This document shows positions 58,790 through 64,000 of a stretch of DNA of 64,000 nt, piece after piece (within the stretch, counting starts at the first letter, position 1; every line of letters starts with the position of its first letter). The DNA is from Acetobacteraceae bacterium (GTDB lineage Bacteria > Pseudomonadota > Alphaproteobacteria > Acetobacterales > Acetobacteraceae), in the NCBI GenBank assembly GCA_019750465.1, contig JAIEOP010000147.1, positions 1 to 64,000 on the forward strand, written 5' to 3'. The position numbers and the translations under genes are program-made. The notes below the pieces were generated by a model. It saw only the letters and a list, made by a program, of their open reading frames with translations. It did not search any database and was not told the DNA's origin.

Positions 58790-59499
58790 GCCCGTTCCTC
58801 TCCCTGGTCCAGCACCATGCTGCGCCGTCCCGATCTGTCTGGCGACGTCGGTCAGGGCGGCCGGCGCCGGGCCGGCACTGAATCATCACGGAATTGTGAT
58901 TGAAAAGCGGCCGTTCCGGCGGGCGCCGATCACCGCATCGGCGCGGCGACAGGTTGCAGCGCGGAGCGTCGGCCCCGGATTGCTGCCATAACACCGTGAA
59001 CCCACCAAGGTCCGATGCGGCAGGGGGCGATCACCGGTCTGCGCCCCTGGCCGACCACCGGGGTCGCATCGCGGCGCGAACGCTGGGCGACCGGCCCGGC
59101 GGCCCGTTCGGAGATGCCACAACCGTCGAGGGAATCACCAGAAAGCCCTGAATTCAGGGCTGCCATCCTCGCGGAGCCGATGGCCTTGAACCGTCCGGAC
59201 GGCACCGGAGGCCGCATGCCATGCCGGCGCAGACCGCAAGGGCGCCGGTCCCCGCCGAGGCCGGATCCCTGTCGATCATTGTGCATCGGCGCCGGGGACC
59301 ACGCCAGGAGGCCCTGGTTCGGACCTCGCACGGCACCGCAGGGTTGGGGCAGTACGCGGCACGAAACCGGCGAGATCGGTGCCGCCGCACGATGCGTCGC
59401 GCCGAAAATCGCCACAGATACGCAATAATCCTGCCGTCTTGACCCCCAACACGAAACATGGGAGACACTTGGCCGCCCGGGTTCCTCCTGCCACAGGGC
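58790..59499. other. Long intergenic region upstream of the sRNA
   Basis: Some 700 bases hold no protein with recognisable similarity in any frame. It contains a short hairpin (ATCAC-GGAATT-GTGAT at 58885-58900) beside the promoter region of the YCII operon. It also holds a perfect 16-bp palindrome GCCCTGAATTCAGGGC at 59145-59160, neither followed by a T-tract. Confidence 0.4.
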
Positions 59500-59530
59500 A
59501 AAAAAAGGGCGGCACCCGAAGGGCGCCGCC
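59500..59530 (-). terminator. Intrinsic terminator of the small RNA
   Basis: On the minus strand GGCGGCGCCC-TTC-GGGTGCCGCC pairs over 10 bp with one G-U, followed by CTTTTTTT. It is the clearest rho-independent terminator in the window. Confidence 0.85.
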
Positions 59531-59588
59531 GAGTTTAGGGAGGAAACGTCCAAGAAAACAGCGGTCACGGCATGAACCGTGATGCTGC
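59500..59588 (-). ncRNA. Small RNA resembling the MmgR/alpha-r8 family
   Basis: On the minus strand a transcript of about 89 nt is predicted from near 59588. It has a 5' hairpin TCACGG-TTCATG-CCGTGA, an open stretch GTTTCCTCCCTAAAC, and a 10-bp intrinsic terminator ending in seven T. The decamer UUUCCUCCCU is complementary to Shine-Dalgarno sequences and, as I recall, is the conserved element of MmgR in Sinorhizobium, which limits polyhydroxybutyrate accumulation. A consensus-like promoter lies just upstream. It is too short to encode a protein and stands in a 980-base gene-free region. Confidence 0.72.
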
Positions 59589-59594
59589 ATCGCT

Positions 59595-59622
59595 CATCTA
59601 GCGGCGGACCTGAATCCGTCAA
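59595..59622 (-). promoter_or_regulatory. Promoter of the small RNA
   Basis: On the minus strand TTGACG (59617-59622) and TAGATG (59595-59600) are separated by 16 bases, a good housekeeping sigma match for an alphaproteobacterium. The predicted start is about seven bases further, near 59588. Confidence 0.6.
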
Positions 59623-59651
59623 GGCGTCGAGTGTCCGCTCGGCGCCTTTTT
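59622..59651 (+). terminator. Intrinsic terminator on the plus strand
   Basis: Arms AGGCGTCGAG and CTCGGCGCCT (one G-T pair) flank a six-base loop, followed by a run of T. It points rightward, but no rightward gene ends here. It may insulate the sRNA promoter or end an unseen transcript. Confidence 0.6.
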
Positions 59652-59769
59652 CGTATCCGCAGCACGCCGGCACCCGATACAGGCACCGGAACGGGGTGAC
59701 CGGGGAAGCCAACCCGCCGCGGCTTCCAACCGCGATGATGCCCCGAAGTTCCGTCGCCGCGGCGCCCCC

Positions 59770-60092
59770 TCAGCAGCCGGGCAGCGCGCCCATGGGCCCG
59801 GATAGCACGGGTACCACGTCGCGGCCGGCCAAGGGCCGCGGCAGCAGCGCCGCCACCGCCTCCTCGCTCAGGTAGGCGATTTCAGCAGGCTTGCGTGGCT
59901 TGGCACACACTTCCTGCGGCCCAAGCCACGAAAGCCTGCATAGGTCACCAACGCGATGTCCAGCGCATCGAGGACGTGGTGGATCTTGTTGGTGGAAGCA
60001 GTGTCGCCGCCAGCCGCAAGCAGGAGGCCGACCGGCCGGCGCACCGGATCCCAGGTCCGGCGGAGGGCCGCCCCGGCCATGGCGGTCGGCAA
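59770..60092 (-). pseudogene. Unidentified decayed gene interrupted by a repeat
   Basis: From an ATG near 60090 the minus strand reads MPTAMAGAALRRTWDPVRRP and LLLAAGGDTASTNKIHHVLDAL. Copy C of the double-hairpin repeat (59883-59944) then replaces the coding sequence. Past it, another frame gives EIAYLSEEAVAALLPRPLAG to a stop at 59770. Each flank looks coding but they are out of frame with each other. The family is not recognised; the first part is vaguely flavodoxin-like. Confidence 0.4.
59883..59944. repeat. Dispersed double-hairpin repeat, copy C (partial)
   Basis: This copy keeps only the first hairpin: CAGCAGGCTTGCGTGGCTTGG, loop, then CCAAGCCACG and AAAGCCTGCATAGG. GTGGCTTGG and CCAAGCCAC pair perfectly. 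It matches 61951-62020 at most positions. It lies inside a decayed reading frame, which indicates insertion. Confidence 0.7.
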
Positions 60093-60168
60093 CCGGATTG
60101 CTCCCCCGACGCAGGACTACGCATCGGCCGTTCGGGCGACGCTCGTCGCGGGGCACGCGCCGGCGGCC

Positions 60169-61302
60169 TCAGCGGCCGCCCAGCACCTCCGCATTGTGCT
60201 CGCCCACGCCGGGCGAGCCGCGTGCCGAGCGCGGGCGCGTCCGGTCGAAGGAGATCGGCAGTCCGACCACCCGCACGCCGCTGCCCGGCAGGGCCTGCAC
60301 CATGTCCACGGCCGCGAATTGGGCGCTGGCCGCGAGCTCGCCGATGTCGTTCACCGGGCTGCAGGGCACGCCGGCCGCCTCCAGCGCCTCGATCCAGTGG
60401 GCACGGGTGCGGCCGCGCAGCACCTCGGCGATCAGGGGGATCAGCGTGGCCTTGTGCTCCACCCGGTCGCGGCTGCGCGCGAAGCGCGGATCGCTGCCCC
60501 AGCCAGGGTGCCCGAGCACCGCCGCGCAGCGCGCCCAGAGCCGGTCGTTGCCGGCGGCGAGGCAGAGCGGCCGGTCGGCCGTCTCGAAGACCTGGTAGGG
60601 CACGATCACCGCGCCGCCCGTGCCGTGGCGCTTCGGCACCTCGCCGGTGGCGAGATGGTTGTTCACCTGCCCCTCCACCCAGTGCACCGCGGTCTCGAAC
60701 AGCGAGGTATCGACGATCGCGCCCTGGCCGGTGATGTCGCGCCGGCGCAGTGCCGCCAGCGCGCCGATGACGGTGAACATCCCCGTCGCCTTGTCGTTGA
60801 TCGAGGCGCCGCAGAAGGTCGGCGGGTCCTCCGGCCGGCCGGTCACGCTCATCATACCGCCATAGGCCTGCAGCAGCGGATCGAAGCCCGGGCGCAGGCG
60901 CATCGGGCCGGCCGCGCCGAAGGCCCAGATCGAGCAGTAGACCAGCCGCGGGTGGCGCGCCCGCATGGCATCGGGGCCGATGCCGAGGTCGTCCACCACG
61001 CCGGGGCGCAGGTTCTGCACCAGGATGTCGGCGGTCTCGCAGAGCCGGTGCAGCGCCTCAATGTCCGCGGGCGCCTTGAGATCCAGGGTGACGCTGCGCT
61101 TGTTGCGGTTCTGGCCGTAGAAGTAGAGCGAGGTCCCGCCGTCCGGCCCGAAGGGCGGACCCCAGAGGCGGGCATCGTCGCCGCCGTCCGGCTTCTCCAC
61201 CTTGATCACGTCGGCGCCCATGTCGGCCATCATCGCGCCGGCGAGCGGCCCGGCCAGCGCCTGGCCCACCTCGATCACCCGCACCCCTTCGAGCGGCAGC
61301 AT
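60169..61302 (-). CDS. CaiB/BaiF family CoA-transferase
   Basis: The 377-residue protein has LEGVRVIEVGQALAGPLAGA, MGADVIKVEKPDGG, QNRNKRSVTLDLK and the catalytic Asp expected in GASINDKATGMFT. It is a family III CoA-transferase of unknown substrate. The ATG at 61300-61302 (MLPLEG) is chosen because AGGAGGAACGG lies directly upstream; an ATG five codons earlier would overlap that ribosome-binding site. It is a paralogue of the protein at 3408-4601. Confidence 0.92.
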   Translation of the reverse strand: MLPLEGVRVIEVGQALAGPLAGAMMADMGADVIKVEKPDGGDDARLWGPPFGPDGGTSLYFYGQNRNKRSVTLDLKAPADIEALHRLCETADILVQNLRPGVVDDLGIGPDAMRARHPRLVYCSIWAFGAAGPMRLRPGFDPLLQAYGGMMSVTGRPEDPPTFCGASINDKATGMFTVIGALAALRRRDITGQGAIVDTSLFETAVHWVEGQVNNHLATGEVPKRHGTGGAVIVPYQVFETADRPLCLAAGNDRLWARCAAVLGHPGWGSDPRFARSRDRVEHKATLIPLIAEVLRGRTRAHWIEALEAAGVPCSPVNDIGELAASAQFAAVDMVQALPGSGVRVVGLPISFDRTRPRSARGSPGVGEHNAEVLGGR

Positions 61303-61373
61303 CCGTTCCTCCTGCATGGTTGCCCGCAGGATAGGGGTATGGCGCGCCCCCCGGAACCCGGCCGGCGCGCAAC

Positions 61374-61829
61374 CTATCCCCGGCCGCCGCTCCCGCTCGC
61401 CTGATCGCGCCGGTCCTGTTCGCGCACCAGCCAGTACACGCTGCCGAGCGCCCGCGCGGCGGCGGCGAGGCCGAGCAGCTTGAACGCCTCCGTCTCGGCG
61501 AGATCGAGGATCACGAATTTTCGTGCGATGGCCAGCAGCGCGATCCGCACGGTCAGGATCATGCCGAATATCGTCTGGAACACGGCAGTCTCGGCCGGAT
61601 CGATCACGCCGAGCACGAGCAGGCCGACGACCCGGATCAGCAGCACCGCGACGGCCGCCACCACCACGCCCGCTATGATCAGGGTGAGCACGAAGCAGAT
61701 CACCTGCTCGAACCGCTCGTAGAAGCCAAGGCCGGGCCAGGCCCGCCGGGCCTCCGCGAGGCTGTTGTGCAGCGTACGCAGGGGGTTGCTGCGAGCCGGC
61801 GACTCCGGCGGCGTTCGGCTCTCGGACAT
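61374..61829 (-). CDS. PsiE-like phosphate-starvation-inducible membrane protein
   Basis: The 151-residue protein has four hydrophobic segments beginning VICFVLTLIIAGVVVAAVAV and the segment FGMILTVRIALLAIARKFVILDL characteristic of the PsiE/PF06146 family when split across two helices. PsiE proteins are inner-membrane proteins of unknown function. The C-terminal tail is charged and Gly-rich. It is upstream of the CaiB gene on the same strand with a gap of 71 bases. Confidence 0.78.
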   Translation of the reverse strand: MSESRTPPESPARSNPLRTLHNSLAEARRAWPGLGFYERFEQVICFVLTLIIAGVVVAAVAVLLIRVVGLLVLGVIDPAETAVFQTIFGMILTVRIALLAIARKFVILDLAETEAFKLLGLAAAARALGSVYWLVREQDRRDQASGSGGRG

Positions 61830-61950
61830 GGCGCGGCGTTTCTCTTCGGTCCAGCACTTCGGGCCGGCCCCGAAGCGTGCTCGACCTGGCGGAGGTTCCG
61901 CCGACGGTGCGCCGGCACGGGGACGTCGCCCGCCGGGCCGGCGCTACATC

Positions 61951-62057
61951 CTAAGCAGGCTTTCGTGGCTTGGCCCACACTTCGTGCGGTCCAAGCGCCT
62001 GAAATGCAAGCCTGCTTAGGCTCCTGTTCGGGCGCAAACCTCCAGAGGTTTGCTTAG
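61951..62057. repeat. Dispersed double-hairpin repeat, copy B (most complete)
   Basis: The element begins CTAAGCAGGC and has the inverse GCCTGCTTAG at 62010-62019, forming a large first hairpin. A second hairpin follows in GCAAACCTCCAGAGGTTTGC, and the element ends TTAG. Copies A (55549-55650) and C (59883-59944) match parts of it. It lies in the spacer between the PsiE-like gene and the amidohydrolase. Confidence 0.85.
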
Positions 62058-62166
62058 CCCTGAACGCGCCGCCAAGTGCCGCGCGCCAGGCGCACTGGCG
62101 GCGCCGCGCCTGCCGTCTCCCACCCGCGAAGGATGTGTCGCGCGAGGCGCTCGAGGTGCCGCCGCC

Positions 62167-62304
62167 TCAGCACGAGGTGTCGTCGCGCGGCGCGGCGCAC
62201 GCCGGCAGGGCATGGGCGCGGATCACGGAGAACATCACCAGCCCGCCGCCGTCCTCGACCATACCGAGGACCGCGTCGAGCGCGTAGCGCACGCTGCGCA
62301 GCAT
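62167..62304 (-). CDS. Possible small protein, 45 residues
   Basis: MLRSVRYALDAVLGMVEDGG then LVMFSVIRAHALPACAAPRD looks protein-like, with a helical start and two cysteines. It lies in the 590-base gap before the amidohydrolase, on the opposite strand. There is no good ribosome-binding site and no recognised family, so it may be spurious. Confidence 0.35.
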   Translation of the reverse strand: MLRSVRYALDAVLGMVEDGGGLVMFSVIRAHALPACAAPRDDTSC

Positions 62305-62421
62305 GGCGTGCGGCAGGCCCACGCCGGCGGCGCAATGACGACGGCCAGGCGTCACGGACCGGCTTGGCGGGACCGGCAGGCAGTCTATCCTGCGACCGGA
62401 ACCGTCCAGGGAAACGCCCCC

Positions 62422-63459
62422 ATGAGCAGCACCACCCGGCACGCCCACTACATCCCGGTCCGCGACGACTGGCTGGCGCGCCGGGCCGAGCCGGCGCTCG
62501 ACCCCGCGCTGCCGATCGTCGATCCGCACCACCACCTGTGGGACCGGCCGGATTGGCGCTACCTGCTGGACGACCTGCTGGCGGACACCAACCAGGGCCA
62601 CAACGTGGTGGCCACCGTCTTCGTGCAGTGCCGCGCCATGCATCGCGCGGCGGGTCCGGAAGACTTCAAGCCGGTGGGCGAGACCGAGTTCGTCAACGGC
62701 GTCGCGGCGATGAGCGCCTCGGGCGGCTACGGCCCGACCAAGATCTGCGCCGGCATCGTCGGGCATGTGAACCTGATGATCGGCGCCAAGGCGGGGGCGG
62801 TGCTGGATGCGCACATCGCCGCCGGCGGCGGGCGCTTCCGCGGCATCCGCCACATCTCCGCCTGGGATCCCGACCCGGTGATCATGAACCCGGCCTATAC
62901 GCCGCCCGAGGACATGCTGGCGCGCCCCGAATTCCGCGCCGGCTTCGCCGAGCTGGGCAAGCGCGGGCTGAGCTTCGACGCCTGGCTCTACCACCCGCAG
63001 ATCCATTGGCTCACCGGCCTGGCGCGTGCCTTCCCCGGGACGCCGATCGTGCTGGACCATGTCGGCGGCCCGCTCGGCATCCGCGGCTACGAGGGCCGGC
63101 GCGACGAGGTCTTCGCGGCGTGGAAGGCCGGCATGACGGAGCTGGCCACCTGCCCGAACGTGCATGTGAAGCTCGGGGGCCTGGGCATGCGCATCAACGG
63201 CTTCGACTTCGAGCTGGCCGCGGAGCCGCCAGGCTCCGACGCGCTGGCCGCCGCCTGGAAGCCCTGGATCGACACCACGATCGATCTCTTCGGCGCACGC
63301 CGCTGCATGTTCGAGAGCAACTTCCCGGTGGACAAGGGCAGCTATTCGTACGGGGTGTTCTGGAACGCCTGCAAGAAGCTGGCGGCGGGGGCGAGCGCGG
63401 AGGAGCGGACCGCGCTGTTCAGCGGCACCGCGGCAAGGGTCTACAGGCTGGAGCTGTGA
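62422..63459 (+). CDS. Amidohydrolase family protein (amidohydrolase-2 type)
   Basis: The 345-residue metal-dependent hydrolase has the metal-binding motif IVDPHHHLWDRPDWRYL near residue 34, further His in LDHVGGPLGIRGY and the late Asp region CMFESNFPVDKGSY. This is the COG3618/amidohydrolase-2 group, which includes lactonases and decarboxylases. The ATG at 62422 is used because the longer upstream frame runs through the repeat and has no similarity. Its TGA overlaps a GTG that may start the FAD monooxygenase (GTGA at 63456-63459), so they may act on the same aromatic or lactone substrate. Confidence 0.9.
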   Translation: MSSTTRHAHYIPVRDDWLARRAEPALDPALPIVDPHHHLWDRPDWRYLLDDLLADTNQGHNVVATVFVQCRAMHRAAGPEDFKPVGETEFVNGVAAMSASGGYGPTKICAGIVGHVNLMIGAKAGAVLDAHIAAGGGRFRGIRHISAWDPDPVIMNPAYTPPEDMLARPEFRAGFAELGKRGLSFDAWLYHPQIHWLTGLARAFPGTPIVLDHVGGPLGIRGYEGRRDEVFAAWKAGMTELATCPNVHVKLGGLGMRINGFDFELAAEPPGSDALAAAWKPWIDTTIDLFGARRCMFESNFPVDKGSYSYGVFWNACKKLAAGASAEERTALFSGTAARVYRLEL

Positions 63460-64000
63460 CGACGAGGCACCTCCCGGGCCGGGGTGGGGGTGCGGCGCGT
63501 GTGCCCTCGGCCACCCCCACCCAACCCTCCCCCGCGCGCGGGGGAGGGCTTGCGCGCCGCACCACCCAGGTCCTCGTCGTCGGTGCCGGGCCGGTCGGGC
63601 TGACCCTGGCGATGGATCTCGCCTCGCGCGGCGTGCGCGTGATGGTCGCCGAGATCCGCCACCGCGGCGAGGCGCCGCCGGTCAAGTGCAACCACGTCGC
63701 CGCACGCAGCATGGAGATCTTCCGTCGCCTCGGCGTCGCGGCCGCGCTGCGCGATGCCGGCCTGCCGCCCGACTACCCGAACGACGTCGCCTACCGCATC
63801 ACCGCCACCGGCGCGGAGCTGGCGCGCATCCCCATCCCCTGCCGGCGCGACCGCTTCGCCGCCACCGGCGGCCCCGACACCTGGTGGCCCACGGCCGAGC
63901 CGCCGCACCGCATCAACCAGCTCTACCTCGAACCCATCCTGTTCGCGCATGCCGAGGCCATGCCGGGCATCACCATCCTCGAGCGCACGCGCGTGCTGGA
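63456..64000 (+). CDS. FAD-dependent monooxygenase (PheA/TfdB-type), 3' truncated
   Basis: The frame has the FAD-binding QVLVVGAGPVGLTLAMDLAS, then RVMVAEIRHRGEAPPVK, CNHVAARSMEIFRRLGV and PDTWWPTAEPPHRINQLYLE, typical of aromatic-ring hydroxylases. It runs off the right edge. The start is unclear: GTG at 63456 overlaps the amidohydrolase stop, but the first 30 codons are then made of a palindromic repeat. GTG at 63501 is the alternative. The true N-terminus should lie close before QVLVVG (about 63567). Confidence 0.82.
   Translation, partial: MTTRHLPGRGGGAARVPSATPTQPSPARGGGLARRTTQVLVVGAGPVGLTLAMDLASRGVRVMVAEIRHRGEAPPVKCNHVAARSMEIFRRLGVAAALRDAGLPPDYPNDVAYRITATGAELARIPIPCRRDRFAATGGPDTWWPTAEPPHRINQLYLEPILFAHAEAMPGITILERTRVL
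63482..63548. repeat. REP-like palindromic repeat inside the FAD monooxygenase start
   Basis: The first arm pair is GGGTGGGGGTG (from 63482) with CACCCCCACCC (to 63522). It is followed by a perfect 24-bp palindrome at 63525-63548, CCCTCCCCCGCG plus its complement. Such GC-rich palindromes are common intergenic repeats in Acetobacteraceae. Confidence 0.65.

Noticed and set aside
59145-59160. 16-bp palindrome GCCCTGAATTCAGGGC as a terminator
   Set aside because: No T-tract and no gene ends nearby; left as an unexplained palindrome.
55549-62057. CRISPR array from three similar hairpin repeats
   Set aside because: Copies are kilobases apart, in different orientations, with no spacers and no cas genes.

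Overview
The window is a GC-rich (roughly 70%) chromosomal segment with the gene repertoire of an alphaproteobacterium, most likely a Roseomonas-like member of the Acetobacteraceae. The evidence is several luciferase-like (LLM) flavin oxidoreductases, two CaiB/BaiF CoA-transferases, a Bug-type solute-binding protein, many SDR/MDR dehydrogenases, frequent ATGA/GTGA gene overlaps and an alphaproteobacterial-type small RNA. I found no rRNA, tRNA, CRISPR array, intact insertion sequence or prophage.

Layout. 1-9.6 kb: an RlpA-like fragment at the left edge, crcB-rarA, an LLM oxidoreductase, a CaiB transferase behind a decayed TauD dioxygenase, a penicillin acylase-family hydrolase, a frameshifted unknown gene and a zinc alcohol dehydrogenase. 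9.6-20.4 kb: a Bug solute-binding protein, GST, LLM and SDR genes, a cluster of small unknown proteins, an acyl-CoA ligase/thioesterase/MDR operon, a sirtuin and two more LLM genes. 20.5-26.6 kb: a seven-gene leftward operon with a RutA-like pyrimidine oxygenase, a complete polyamine-type ABC importer, an isochorismatase-fold hydrolase and a 49-residue membrane protein. 26.9-35.8 kb: cold-shock protein, transporters, MlaA, an ECF sigma factor, a LysR regulator, a 3-hydroxybutyrate dehydrogenase/patatin pair and topoisomerase IB.

35.9-48.7 kb is the most notable region. A leftward set (myo-inositol-phosphate synthase, histidine phosphatase, SAM methyltransferase, a glycoside-hydrolase-like protein that looks circularly permuted) diverges from a rightward set (two nucleotide-sugar SDRs, a B12-type radical SAM protein, four glycosyltransferases). 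Every internal junction of the rightward set is a 4-nt stop/start overlap. I infer that they make a methylated, inositol-containing glycoside or oligosaccharide. A GT9-like gene and an IS21 istB remnant lie at its right edge.

49-64 kb is a looser accessory region with three decayed genes (istB, a methyltransferase, an LLM oxidoreductase), a secreted GH42-like protein, small membrane proteins, a CoA-transferase, an amidohydrolase and the start of a FAD monooxygenase. It also carries a small RNA gene near 59.5 kb with its own promoter, an anti-Shine-Dalgarno-like UUUCCUCCCU stretch and an intrinsic terminator, resembling the MmgR/alpha-r8 family known to affect polyhydroxybutyrate storage in Sinorhizobium. 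Two dispersed repeat families were found by eye: a 104-bp element (2 copies) and a roughly 105-bp double-hairpin element (3 copies, one inside a decayed gene).
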